Source of the DNA: Staphylotrichum longicolle
Lineage: Eukaryota; Ascomycota; Sordariomycetes; Sordariales; Chaetomiaceae
NCBI GenBank assembly: GCA_019096155.1
Contig: JAHCVI010000001.1
Span: 12,239,243 to 12,303,242, forward strand
Reading direction: 5' to 3'
DNA length: 64,000 nt
Shown here in pieces: positions 20,287 through 32,186 of this stretch. The notes beneath the pieces are model-generated. The model saw only the letters and a list, made by a program, of their open reading frames with translations, was not told where the DNA came from and ran no database searches. Position 1 is the first letter of the stretch. Each line of letters starts with the position of its first letter. Made by a program: the position numbers and the translations under genes.

Positions 20287-23200
20287 ATGTATCAGAATGG
20301 CCAGCGGGATGCGACCCGGCCCTTCCAGGTGCCGCCTCCTCCGCCGCCCATGTCGCCGCCGCCCTCCGTCGCCATCGGCAACATGATGGCCATCCCCCCA
20401 CCGCCCCCTCGGTATCCCAGTGCCCCGGTGACTGGTAACGTTTTGCTTCCGCCTCCGCCGCCGCCGAACGGCCCGTTCCCTGGGAGTGCTCTGCCTCCCC
20501 CGAGCGCCTTGGGGAATGCGCCATGGCATGGTGCATGGGGAAGAGCCTACGACGGACGCACGACCTTCAACATTCCGCCTCCCCCGCCCGGTGGTGCCGG
20601 CGGCAATGTTTTGCAAGCCTACAACCCCAAGCTGCATGCCCAGGCCATTGCTGCTGCCAATGCCGCGACCTCCGGCCCCGCGACCCTCACCGTACCCCCT
20701 CCTCCGCCCCCGAGCGAGCAGATGAGCGCAACATATATCCCGCAAGGCGACACTTACGGGGAGGGCGTGGGGATTCCAGGCCTGGGGCTGGCCGATGATG
20801 GCATCCACAACTGGAGTGCTGCTGGGCTGGACTCGGCCGCTGCCACGCCGCTGGACGAGACGTCGGGCCGCGACAGGCTCTACGTTGCCGCCATGGGCCA
20901 GAGGGGGTTGTCCACCGCGACCAATGCCAGCATTGGATGGTCATCAGTCCCGCCCGATCTTGCGGCCCAATGGCCACTGGAGAAGGTGCTGGCGTGGCTG
21001 CAGGCCAACAATTTCTCCAGAGAGTGGCAGGACACCTTCAAGGTTCTCAACCTCTACGGGGCCCCGTTTCTCGAACTCGGGAGCAGTCACGGCGGCCGCG
21101 GAAACTTTGGCATGATGCATCAGCAGGTGTACCCTCAGCTCAATCGGGAGTGTACCAAGAACGGAGGGACCTGGGACCTGCCCAAGGAGAGAGAAGAGGG
21201 AAAGAGGATCCGGCGGCTGATCCGCGCCATTGTCACAGGGCGTCCAGTTGATCCTTCCAAGGCATCGGCTGGCCATGCCCGTAAGGAATCTGCGAACGTG
21301 ATTGCTGCACCCATCGATGCTGGGGAACCTGGCATCACGGACTCCCGTAAGCTGACCGTCGCGGACTCTGCCGAGTCCCCCAACACCCCGATCAAAGCCC
21401 CTGGCCCTGGCTTTGGCGGACGGAGGTTCTCGCAGTCGCGGGCGACCACTATGCCGACTCTGAACAACACCATGAGCTCTGAGGCAAACCACAGAAGCCT
21501 CATGAAGAATATCGATACTGAGGTTGCCCGCCGTCACAGCCCGGGCATTCCCGAGCCTGGCGAGGCAAGCTCTTTCCGCGGCCCTTCGTCGCTAGGAAGG
21601 GACAGCCCAAGCGGTAGCCCAATTCCTCAATCGGGCCTCCTACCACCATCCTCCACCGCAGGCAACGTGTCAGCATCGCCACACACCAGCATGTTTGGCC
21701 ACCGCTCACGCAACAGCACCGACTCGATGTCGTCCAACACGGCGAAATACGGGTCCGGTGTTCCCGCTGACGCCGCCGCGATGCTCAAGGGTGGCATGAA
21801 CATCGCCGACGTAGTGAATGCCGCGCGCGGTCCCGACGGCCACGGGAGACGCCACGGCCAAGATGGCAATCGGCCATCGCCGCAGGATTCAGGGGACAGG
21901 AGTGCGGGTACGGACCCCCCGGGTAGTGCAAAAGGCAGCACCTCATTTTTGTCCTTCCTCCGGGGCAAGAAGAAGAAGGATGACGGCTTCGGTGACGACC
22001 ACGATTCGCCGACCAGCCCGGGCCTCCACGTCAAGATGCACTTGTCAGGATTCCGCCATGGCAACGGGAGCGAAACTTCGCTGGAGCGACCGGTGTCCAA
22101 ACGGGCTGGGAGCGGGCGTGTCTTTATTCTTGCCACCGCCGACTGCTGGAACTACCGCATGCTGGATGTCACAGACGTCTCTACGTCGTCTGAGCTTCGA
22201 CAGCTGGTTTGCATCAACCTCGGCCTGCCCGATAGCGATGGGGCCCAGGTGTATCTGACAGAGTTGGGCAAATTCGAGCACGACGAAGAACCACTCGATG
22301 ACGCGAAACTGATAACAGCCAAACAACACATGGGGGACGCGGTCGGGTCCCTCAAGCTGTTCGTCCGTCCTGGCGAGTGGCGGAAAGTAGACGGTCAGAC
22401 GTCCTCATCTGGACATCTGTCTGTGCCCATGGATGAGGAAGCATATGCAAAGCTTAACGGGCGGCAGCGATCTAGTTCGTCACCGCCTACCTCGAGACAG
22501 AACACGCTCACGGACAGGGAGAGGGATGAGAAGATGTTGACGGCAGAGGCCGCTCAGTACAGGACGGAACAACTCAGGAAGCAGCACGAGTACCTTGCGA
22601 AGCGCAAGCAAGCTGGAGAGGCCAAGGAGAGTAGTCCGTCTGGAGAGACGCCCTACGGCATTGTGGGCAGGAACGTGGACTTTGACCAGCCGAGACTCTC
22701 GCCTTACGAGGATAGGAAACTCGACACCCTGCTCCCGCAGCGCAAAGCGCCCGCACCCCCTGAGGACCCGTCTGCAACGCTGCTCAAGGCGAATTCACTG
22801 AGCAAGAAGCAACACGCGGCGCGCTTGTCACAAGGGAGCGCGGACGGCAGCCGTCCTAAGCGCATATCGTCTGACCTGCGTGAAGAAGCCATGTACGAGA
22901 AGCAGAGGAGACGGCCAGGCATGCCGACTCCGGAGGGCGGCATTCACGGTCTGTTGGTGGGAATGGCGGGACGGATGGCTGGTATCGGACACCCGGCTGC
23001 AGGCGGCCAAAGAGGCTTGTCTCCCCACCGGGTGTCATCGATGCCGGTAACCAATACCGAAGCTACTGAACGAGGTAAGGGAGCCATGTCAACTGTCGAC
23101 TTTGGTCAACGGGCTCGTGCCGGCTCTGGTGGTCACAGTCCAAGGACGGGCCCCGCTCCAGGATCACCGGGTTCTACCACCTGGAGCTCTAAGAATATCC

Positions 23201-25439
23201 CGTTCATTGTTCCGGACTACTCGCCGACGCATAGCCCTGAGCAGCGGGGGTCTGCCGGAGCCGGCCCAAGTCCTGACCAGTCGCACCTGTGGACAGAGAC
23301 TAAGATTACTCGAGCAGCACGCGCTCCCTCACCGGCCGATGTTAGTCCCAACTCCCGCCGGCCGAGCGGCTCCTTCTCGACGGCAGCGAGCAAGAAGCGC
23401 AAGTCGCACGGCCCCGATACCGACTTCCAGGACAACGATGTGCGATTCTCGCAGACCTCCACCCTCCTGGACACCAACGAGGCCGCCGACGACGATTCGG
23501 GCGATGATGACTCGGACGACGGTTTGTTTGCCGTTCCCATCTCGGCCCGCCAAACACCCGTACCCAAAAAGACGCCGAAACCGGCCGAGAGCCGCGAATC
23601 CGACAACAACGGCAAACGACCGAGCCTGCGGGTCAACACCAATCGCTCTAGGAAAACTTTGTCGGTGGCTTTCAGGTCTCCAGAGTCCGGCGGCGACGGC
23701 AAGATGCTCGCTGACCTTGAGGAGGACGGCTCGAGCGGCCACTCTTCGCAGCGGCGCACCCCTGGCACCCCGGGCTCGGAGGGTTGGGAATCGGAAGAGC
23801 GCGAAAACAAACTGAATAGACGCAAGTCGTTCATTGAGAAGGATGTGTGGGCCAACCGTCCCCCTACCGATGCCCTCATCAACAACCTCGAAGACTTCTT
23901 CCCGAACGTCGACGTGGACCAACCGGTCCTCGAGGAGGGAGAGGAGCAGGACATGCCTCCTTCGCCCATTGCCGAGGCGGACGAGAACCAGTCGGAACAA
24001 AACTCGGCTGGTCCCTCTAGGTTGCCACCGATGCCCCCGTTACCAGCAGGCCTGGCATCCAGCCACAACAGGGTTTCATCCATCTACAACGAGCGAGAGA
24101 GCGACACTCTTGGATCTGACGAGTCCACGCTCAAGGCGCTCGATTCGCGGCCCGTGTCGATGCAGACGCTGGCACACCGCAGCGTGCGCCGTTCGGGCGG
24201 CCTGGGCCGCATGAAGTCGATCAGAGAAGTCGCGCGTGGAGCGCACGAAGCAAGCAAGCGGTATACGCAGACGTCGGGGCAGATGCAGCCGCCAAGCGCG
24301 GGCGCGGGCGCAGGCGCGAGCGCTTCCAAGAACACCAACCTGATGCGGCGCAAGAGCACCAAGATGTTCAACGCCAACATCGTGCAAATCCGGCCGGAGC
24401 GCGGGTCGCTCAACCTGGCGTTGGGCCTCAGCACGATCCCGCAGGACAGCCTGCCGCAGCAAAACAACCTGCCCAAGCGGCAGACGACGTTCCGGTGGTT
24501 CAAGGGCCAGCTGATCGGCAAGGGCACGTTTGGGCGGGTGTACCTGGGCATGAACGCGACGACGGGCGAGTTCCTGGCGGTCAAGGAGGTCGACGTCAAC
24601 CCCAAGGCGGCGCAGGGCGACAAGAAGAAGATGCTGGAGCTGGTGGCGGCGCTGGATCGCGAGATTGACACGATGCAGCACCTCGACCACGTCAACATTG
24701 TGCAGTACCTGGGGTGCGAGCGCAAGGAGATGAGCATCTCCATTTTCCTCGAGTACATTTCTGGTGGCTCGATCGGGTCGTGTCTGCGCAAGCACGGGCG
24801 ATTCGAAGAGCCCGTGGTGGCATCGCTCACGCGGCAGACGCTCTCGGGGCTGGCGTACCTGCACCGCGAGGGTATTCTGCACCGGGACCTCAAGGCGGAC
24901 AACATCCTGCTGGACCTGGACGGCACGTGCAAGATCAGCGACTTTGGCATCAGCAAGAAGACGGACAACATCTACGGCAACGACAAGAGCAACTCGATGC
25001 AGGGGTCCGTGTTCTGGATGGCGCCCGAGGTGGTGCGGGCCGAGTTTGAGGGCTACAGCGCAAAGGTGGACATTTGGTCGATGGGGTGCGTGGTGCTCGA
25101 GATGTTTGGCGGGCGCCGGCCTTGGGCCAAGGACGAGGCCGTCGGCGCCATGTACAAGATTGCCAACGGCGAGTCGCCGCCGCTGCCGGACGACGTGACG
25201 ATTAGTCCGGTTGCGCTCTCGCCTTTATGCTGGATTGCTTTACGGTGTATGTTTTATCTTTGTTTTCTCTTTTTATTCTTCTTGCCTTTTTGGGTCTGAA
25301 GCTGACATTTTCCCACAGGGACGCATCGGACCGGCCGACCGGGATGGCTTCTCTCGCAGCATCCTTTCCCCGAGCTCGATCCCACTTCAGCTTCTTGGAT
25401 ACCGACCTCTATGCCAAGATCAGGGGGACGTTCAAGTAG
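20287..25439 (+). CDS. mik-1: MAP kinase kinase kinase BCK1/MIK-1 (cell wall integrity), 3' end frame-shifted
   Basis: STE11-class MAPKKK at the head of the protein kinase C cell-wall-integrity cascade. A Pro-rich N-terminus leads to a SAM-like domain (WPLEKVLAWLQANNFSREW, about residue 229) and a long Ser/Pro region. An RA/ubiquitin-like domain starts near 611 (RVFILATADCWNYRMLDVTD). The kinase starts near 1400, with GKGTFGRVYLG, Lys about 1433, HRDLKADNILL with Asp about 1534, and a GSVFWMAPEVV activation segment. One intron, 25247-25318, falls near the end. The last kinase subdomain is out of frame. CFT and the VDASDRPT segment need two surplus bases removed near 25219; LLSQHPF and the final FLDTDLYAKIRGTFK stop block each sit in another frame. 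As written the kinase would be truncated at subdomain XI. The unbroken upstream 4.9 kb argues against a plain pseudogene. Confidence 0.88.
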
Positions 25440-27157
25440 TTGAGTCTGGGGACTTTTGCAAGTGAATTGGGTGATGATGTGAAACGACGGCGAAGGCTGA
25501 TGATGAGGTACTGTTTCTCGCTGTTTTGATATTGCTGCTTGACGAGGGGCGAGCCAGCGCCGGTGTTATCGGTCCCATTCTTATTGTGTTGTTGTATATG
25601 GTCTGAAAGCCAATTAACTCCCGTGAATATACATGGCGATGGCGATTTCAATTCGGAGGTGTAAATGTAAATTAAGCCGCGGCGGCAGTTGACTATTGAC
25701 CGATGGACAAGTTCTGGTGGTGCCAGTGATTTGCTGACCCCAGGTTCTCGGCACTCGGCACATGGGATCCACGGATGGCACTTCTCTGGAACCTCGCTGG
25801 GTCCGCTGCAGGGTCGCCCTGCCTGAACCGGGAGTCCCTGTTCTTTTGCAGGAGGCTGGGCGTTGAGCACCGAGCCCAGACTGTCCAGTTGCGCTGCCGC
25901 TGGTCAGAATACCTACTTAACTGTGGCTCTTTTTTCTTTTGTGTTGTTTTTTACTGCTGAGTCTGGTGCCACATACACCGCCTCTGTCAACGGGGGTTGT
26001 GAAAAGGGCAAAAAGGAAGCAAATGAACAAAAAGGCAGGCACATGTCTTCCTCGGCTCGCGGTGGACGAGAACTCTCAGAGGTACCTTTTTGGTTCACTT
26101 TACACTGGCTCTACCCGCAATGTCTGCGCGGGGCTGATTTTGGGCAGTGTTTTTCTGGCTTGTGCGACTGCAGGCATGGTCACATTGTTAAAATCTCCGT
26201 CCCGTGTCCCCGAATGATGGGAGGACAACAATATCGGCCTCCTAAGACACAAAAAGACTTTGGCAAGACTAGGAATTTGCGACGAGATTGCAGAATATAC
26301 ACGTGTAGCTGGTCAGTCGGCGGATTCCATGTGCCAGTTGTCCCAGTGTGGGCCGTGGCGGCGCCTCGAGTCAATCGAGCTAATCGAGTCAAGTGGGAGT
26401 GGCAGCCTTCAGCCTTTCTCCACAAGACCTGTTCCTGTACCCTTTTGTACTGTACAATGTAGAGAATGCCAGATCGAGGACAGTTCCTTTATTCGTTTTA
26501 TCATTATTGATTAAAGCAGCCAACCATCAAAGTTACCAAATATCCGTCCGATCTGCCAGCTGCCTGCTTCATCCGCACCGCAACCGTGTGCCTCCTCCAT
26601 TTTCTCCTCGAGTCAGTCCCCTTTGGTCCCTTTGGTGATAAATGCCAAGACTCCCAGACCTCCAATATGGACGGCAATAAGACCAACCGGGAATGTGGGA
26701 CGGCGCGATCGTCTTGGCGCGCCTCCATCCATGATTCGGCCATGTCCCCTTTGCGCTGACGGCGATTTTCCCCCGGCTTGGCTTTTTCTTGCTGGGTCGG
26801 GGGTGCGCTTGGAGCTTTCTTCCGTTGCTTCTCTGGCTGATTCTTGACTCCAGCGCCGTTGCCTTTTGCTGTCCTTTTCCCCCCCTTATTCCATGTCGCT
26901 AGTTCGAGTCTGAGGTTCTGTCGCGTGGGTGTTGCAGTGGCGATCCAAGGTATCTCACGTTGCTTAGTATCCTTCCCCAGGTCTGGTGCCAGCAGGGACC
27001 ATCTAGCCATGCCATACTTGAGCTGCGGCTAGAACACCTCCCTGACCCTTCAACACCAGCTCCCGGGCCGTCCCTTGAGCTCGAGTGTTGGCTCGTTGTC
27101 CCTCCTCCTGGCCCGACCCGGTTCCCGAGTCCTTGTTGCCGGCCCATTACCGTCACC
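25440..27157. other. Intergenic: MIK-1 3' flank and mannosidase upstream region
   Basis: About 1.7 kb. No gene is supported; the short frames lack family resemblance. The stretch from about 26840 to 27157 is C/T-rich and probably includes the mannosidase leader. An open frame runs into the gene from 26960, but the first ATG followed by a signal anchor is at 27158. Confidence 0.45.
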
Positions 27158-30100
27158 ATGCTCCGTCTCAGGCGGTATCGTGTGCTCCTCATCTGCGCCC
27201 TGGTCATCACCGTGCTGCTCTACCACGTCTCCAAGAACTCGCAATGGGACCATTCACAGGAGCTATGGCACAGCAGACCAAACCCGCAGGGGCATCCGAA
27301 GCCCAAACCCCCGCCTCCAGCGCCCGCATCGAAGCCCGACCATGAGCACGAGCACGAGCATGAGCATAGACCCGAGAGTCAGGGCAGCACAAGGCCGCAG
27401 AAGCCGCCGCAGAACCCCCCTCCACAAAAGTACCCTCCGCCGGCGCACAAAGACGACAGCGATGCGCAGCCCCTGCCAAACCAGGAACCGATCATCAAGA
27501 TTCCACAGCTCAAGACAGCCGACGCCGCCAAGGGGGCTATGGACTACCCACCGAAGCCGCGGAACCCCGAACCAAGCTCGCCCCGGTGTCGACGATGCTG
27601 CGGTTGGCAACCAACCCGAGCCGACCAAGGCTGCCACTGTGCCTGGCATGAAGCCCCCCCATCCACCCACGACGACTACCAGAAGCAGGACAACAACGCG
27701 GGCTTCCAGTTTGGTCGCTTGGAGGAGGACCCCGTCCCTACCACAACCGTCCATTGGCAGAAGCCCAAAGAATGGTTCCCCGTGCCCGAGGAGTCTCTCA
27801 TCATGCTCCCCACCGGCAAGCCCAAGCCCATCCCCTCGGTCCAGTTTGCCTTTGGTGAGGAATTGCCCGCTGCCAAGGAGAAGCGGGAGGAGCGCCTGGC
27901 CAAGGTCAAGGCAGAAGCCCAGCACGCGTGGTCCAACTACAAAAAGTACGCCTGGACCCACGACGAGATCAAGCCCGTCACCAAAAAGCACAATGATCCG
28001 TTTTGCGGCTGGGCTGCAACCCTGGTCGACTCGCTGGATACCCTCTGGATCATGGGGCTGAAGGACGAGTTCGATGACGCCGTGGAGGCGGTCAAGGACA
28101 TTGACTTCACCACGACCCCTTACCGGGAGGACATCCCCGTCTTTGAGACAATCATCCGGTATCTGGGCGGCCTGGTTGGTGCCTTCGATGTGACTGGACA
28201 GGACGACAAGTACCGCGTGCTGCTGGACAAGGCCGTCGAGCTGGCCGAAATCGTCATGAGCGTCTTCGACACGCCCAACCGCCTGCCGATCCTGTACTAC
28301 AGCTGGAAGCCCATCAATAATGTGAACCCCAAGCGCGCATCCGCAAGCGCCGGCGTCGCCGAGCTCGGTTCTATGAGCATGGAGTTCACCCGCCTCGCTC
28401 AGCTTACCGGCAAGCAAAAGTACTACGACGCAATTGCACGCATCACCAACGCCTTTGAGGACCTTCAGAATCGTGAGAACGGCACAGCGATTCCTGGCAT
28501 CTTTCCGCAGAACGTGGATGCTTCTGGCTGCAACAAGACCGCCCCTCTGCCGTCTACCTTGGAGAACAGCAGCGAGGCTGCCCAAAAGCAGGCGAGCGAC
28601 GAGGAGTTGGGCAACGATCCAGTGGGATACAGCACTCCGAGCAACGACTACGGATCCGGGAGCGACTATTCGGGTGCAAGCACAGGCGGTGAGCGCAACA
28701 CAGGGTCCCATCGCGGACTCCAGAAACGAAACGGGCCGCCAACCAGCGCCCCGGGCCCTTTCAATGCGAAGGGCTTGCCAGTGGACTGGGAGTGTGTGCC
28801 GCAAAATCTAACCAGCGGAAGCTTCGGAGGCGGCTCGTACAGCATGGGGGGTAACCAGGATTCGGCGTACGAGTATTTCCCGAAACAGTACCTCTTGCTG
28901 GGCGGTCTTGAGCCCAAGTATCGCACCATGCATGAAAAGACGGCCGAAGCCGTGAAGCAATATCTCCTCTTCCGCCCCATGGCCGAGGGCGACCCGGACA
29001 TTCTCTTCTCGGCCAAGGCGTACAGCACCGACGGCACCGCCCAGAAATTGAGCTACGAGTGGGAAGTTACCCATCTGACCTGCTTCTTGGGTGGCATGTT
29101 TGGGCTCGGCGGCAAGATCTTTGACCGCCCCGAGGATGTCGAGATTGGAATCAAGCTCGCCGATGGCTGCGTCTGGGCGTACGAAGTCATGCCGTCGGGC
29201 ATTATGCCCGAGTATTCGAGCGTCTTGCCCTGCAAGAAACCAGATGACTGCCACTTCGACGAAGCGACGTGGTATAGGGCCCTCGACTCCAGTGCCGATC
29301 ACCGCGAGAAGCAGATGGAAGATTACTATACCAGCTTGGCGCAGTGGAAGAAGAAAGTGGAAGAGGTGGAAGAGATGAACCAGGCCGCTGAAGCGGAGAA
29401 GCAAGCCGAGGAACTGAAGCGCCAGGCGGAAGGCCAGAGAAGGGCAGCAGAGGAAGAGGAACGCAGAAAGCGCCCGACCAACAGCACGCTTCCGGCGCAG
29501 CAGGGAACATCGGGCCAGCAAATCAAGCACGCTCCGCCCGCGTCCGGCGTCCAGAGGAGAGATTTCGTGGAGAGTAACGGCGTTCCCACCCAGGGCACTC
29601 CTAACTCTGGCAACGGGGAACCGATCCGGGATCTCCAAAACAGCCTCAATCTCAACTCGCCCAGCCCGAGCGACTCTTCGAACCAAAAGCCCCTCGGCGA
29701 AGTGACTCTCCCGCCCGCGCCCATCAAGCCACAAACGCACCTCGAATATGTCACTCAGCGCATCCAGAAGGAGCACATACCCTCGGGCTTCGTCACCCTG
29801 AATGACAGGCGGTACATCCTCAGGTACGTTTCTCACTTGATTCACACCGCACACTCCCTTCGCGTTCCGCTAACCCCTCACACACCACACCACAGGCCCG
29901 AAGCCATCGAGTCAGTCTGGTACATGTACCGCATCACGGGCAACCCGCAGTGGCAGGAAAAGGGGTGGCGCATGTTCGAGGCGGTGGTGCGCGCGACGCG
30001 CCACGACGCGGGCCACAGCGCCATCCGCGACGTCACCTCCACCGAGACGCCCGCCCGCCGCGAGGACACGATGGAGGACAGCATGGAGAGCTTCTGGCTG

Positions 30101-30208
30101 GCCGAGACGCTCAAGTACTTTTACCTGCTGTTCGCGACGCCCGACGTCATCTCGCTGGATGAGTGGGTGCTGAACACGGAGGCGCATCCGTTTAGGAGGC
30201 CGACGTAG
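27158..30208 (+). CDS. Class I alpha-1,2-mannosidase (GH47), type II membrane protein
   Basis: N-glycan processing enzyme of the ER/Golgi lumen that trims alpha-1,2-mannose. Exons 27158-29823 and 29896-30208 give 992 residues. A short basic N-terminus and one hydrophobic segment (YRVLLICALVITVLLYHV) form a signal anchor, and a long Pro/His-rich stem follows. GH47 signatures run from about residue 264: FCGWAATLVDSLDTLWIMGL, FETIIRYLGGLVGAFD, LGSMSMEFTRLAQLTG, THLTCFLGGMFGLGG, ESVWYMYRITG and ESFWLAETLKYFYLLF. Two insertions set it apart from the compact catalytic domain: a Ser/Gly-rich one near 470-530 and a Glu/Lys/Arg coiled-coil-like one near 725-860. In the stem, residues translated from about 27585-27665 are Cys/Trp-rich, while another frame is more natural, suggesting compensating shifts. 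The upstream part overlaps nothing. Confidence 0.9.
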   Translation: MLRLRRYRVLLICALVITVLLYHVSKNSQWDHSQELWHSRPNPQGHPKPKPPPPAPASKPDHEHEHEHEHRPESQGSTRPQKPPQNPPPQKYPPPAHKDDSDAQPLPNQEPIIKIPQLKTADAAKGAMDYPPKPRNPEPSSPRCRRCCGWQPTRADQGCHCAWHEAPPSTHDDYQKQDNNAGFQFGRLEEDPVPTTTVHWQKPKEWFPVPEESLIMLPTGKPKPIPSVQFAFGEELPAAKEKREERLAKVKAEAQHAWSNYKKYAWTHDEIKPVTKKHNDPFCGWAATLVDSLDTLWIMGLKDEFDDAVEAVKDIDFTTTPYREDIPVFETIIRYLGGLVGAFDVTGQDDKYRVLLDKAVELAEIVMSVFDTPNRLPILYYSWKPINNVNPKRASASAGVAELGSMSMEFTRLAQLTGKQKYYDAIARITNAFEDLQNRENGTAIPGIFPQNVDASGCNKTAPLPSTLENSSEAAQKQASDEELGNDPVGYSTPSNDYGSGSDYSGASTGGERNTGSHRGLQKRNGPPTSAPGPFNAKGLPVDWECVPQNLTSGSFGGGSYSMGGNQDSAYEYFPKQYLLLGGLEPKYRTMHEKTAEAVKQYLLFRPMAEGDPDILFSAKAYSTDGTAQKLSYEWEVTHLTCFLGGMFGLGGKIFDRPEDVEIGIKLADGCVWAYEVMPSGIMPEYSSVLPCKKPDDCHFDEATWYRALDSSADHREKQMEDYYTSLAQWKKKVEEVEEMNQAAEAEKQAEELKRQAEGQRRAAEEEERRKRPTNSTLPAQQGTSGQQIKHAPPASGVQRRDFVESNGVPTQGTPNSGNGEPIRDLQNSLNLNSPSPSDSSNQKPLGEVTLPPAPIKPQTHLEYVTQRIQKEHIPSGFVTLNDRRYILRYVSHLIHTAHSLRVPLTPHTPHHRPEAIESVWYMYRITGNPQWQEKGWRMFEAVVRATRHDAGHSAIRDVTSTETPARREDTMEDSMESFWLAETLKYFYLLFATPDVISLDEWVLNTEAHPFRRPT

Positions 30209-31147
30209 GTACGATTTTGGGTTGATGTGGTGGGGTTTGGAAAGGGGAAAGGGAGGTAATGTTGAGGGGGAGGGGCGTCAATGCATGGAGGGATACGATT
30301 CCAACTACGGTTCATCGGCTTTGGCATGGCGAGAGATGGCGTTTTTGGGGCTTGTTTCGGGTTTTGGTATATGTCTCCGACGTCACGTTCCGGGTGATTT
30401 TAATAGCATATACGCATGGGTTCTGGTTGGGATGACGGTTTTAGTTTGGTTTTGGATTGCGACGACGAACTTCCAAAGTCTGAATTCACTCCGAGACCAC
30501 ATGCAATAAGACGAAGGCACCGAATGCTCTCATTGAAAAACACTGCGAGGCTCAAATTCAGTATGTACACTAAGGAACCCCAAAACCCAAACTCCAGATC
30601 CATTTATGGTGCTTCTCGCTATATACCCACACACAACAACGACCAAGTCGTCCACCCATACATGGTCCGTCGCCGCCTTTCGATGTATGCTGACATCCTT
30701 CTTCCTCCCACACATCGATACAAAAAACCCAGATATCCCCCATTCTCCCCATTATATGGACATGTCGAGACCAAAAAACAAGAAACAAGAACATGCGCTG
30801 TAATAACAAGACCACCCTTGTCGCGACCTGTGACCATGGCCGTAACCGAGCGGAGATGGCGTTCAGATACCCTCCTCCTTTCGGCTCTACTTCTCCAATC
30901 CATGCCTTTGCCATATCACCGTTACCCAACCTGCCGACCAGTCATGGTCGAGGAGGGCATCATCAGCTGGCCAGTCCCGTTGCCGCCCCTTTCACTCTGA
31001 TGCGTCATCCCGTCCGCCCATAAAACTCTCTTCTTCATTCTTTCGTTTCCCGTCCATCCCAGACTTCATCATCCAGTCATGCATGCCGTACGTAGCGCCA
31101 TAATCAAAACAACCCTCCCCCTTTTCTTCTTTCTTCCCATCACGTCA
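30209..31147. other. Intergenic, convergent 3' flanks of mannosidase and FIG1
   Basis: Tail-to-tail spacer of about 0.9 kb, with T-rich and C-rich tracts typical of fungal 3' UTRs. No supported gene was seen. Confidence 0.5.
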
Positions 31148-32186
31148 TCAGTCCATGATGTGCTCCAGAACCTGCATACTCAATATCATGACCAGCAGCC
31201 CAATCGTGACAATGATGAGCAGCGTGAAGCTGAACCAGCCCATGACCATGGCCGACGAGCCGACGCCCGACAGCACGCTGCCGTTGGCCAGGTCCTGGGC
31301 GATGATGCTGGCGGCGACCGAGGCTGTGTGCTGCCAGAGGACCGACACGAGCACGAAGATGGAGGCGATGAAGATGATGGCCAGGGCGACCTGGCTGACG
31401 GGCCGCGAGGGGAAGGGCTTGACCTCGCGCTCGGAGCCCTCGCTGTCCTCTTCCTCGTGCCAGCCGGGGAAGGTGGCGAGGAGGAGGAGGCAGATGAACG
31501 CGAAGATGATGGCGATGATGCTGGGTTGGGATATTGTTAGTCTAGTTCGGTGTGTGACGGAGAGGGCGTATCGCGTAAAAGAACTTACAGGAGGTAAGGG
31601 AACACAATCATGTCCTTGAACTGGCTGGCCAGCCAGATGAGATTGAGCGGATCCTGGTCGACCGACACCTCGTTTGCCAGCGTCGTCGCGTTGTTGCTGC
31701 ACAGCCACGAGCCGCCGTCGGGGCTCACGCAGATGCCAAAGTAGCCCACGCGGGCCTGCAAGCGGGCACCGCCCACGATGTTGGCGATGGCATTGTTGAC
31801 GTTGTAGTCGACTTGTGCCGTGTCAGGCGTGGCCGTGTAGCGCTGGTAGTAGAGCGAGAGGAGGAAGATGTCGGGGATAAGGGGTGAGGAAGACGAGCAC
31901 CCGGCCAGAAGGAGCGCTGTCAAGCTGACGGTCAGCGACGCGGCGCATGAGCGAGCCAAGGGAGGAGGAGCACTTACACAACAATATTATGGCCACCGCT
32001 ATCAAGATCATCAACACATGATGATACCCCAGAAATGGCACCCATCCTGTTTTGTCGTGTCAGCGAGGAATTCCAGTCCTGTTGCACCCATTCCAGCCCG
32101 CAGCGGCGCCACGTGGGGATGAGTCGGGGTTGGAGGGGGGAGAGCATCCACTTACGGTACCATCCTAATTGAAATCGGGTTGCCAT
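31148..32186 (-). CDS. fig1: FIG1-type membrane protein (low-affinity calcium uptake, mating fusion)
   Basis: Claudin-like plasma-membrane protein of the fungal Fig1 family, needed for low-affinity Ca2+ uptake and cell fusion during mating. Exons 32186-32156, 32046-31978, 31916-31589 and 31520-31148 join in frame to 266 residues. The first transmembrane helix is VLMILIAVAIILL. The extracellular loop holds the family signature GYFGICV...WLC with the two paired cysteines. Three further helices follow (IIAIIFAFICLLLLATF, VALAIIFIASIFVLVSVLW, FSFLLIIVTIGLLVMIL-like). The small first exon was chosen because it supplies the cytoplasmic N-terminus in phase with GWYRWVPFLGYHH. Introns show normal GTAAG donors and CTRAC branches. 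Confidence 0.88.
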
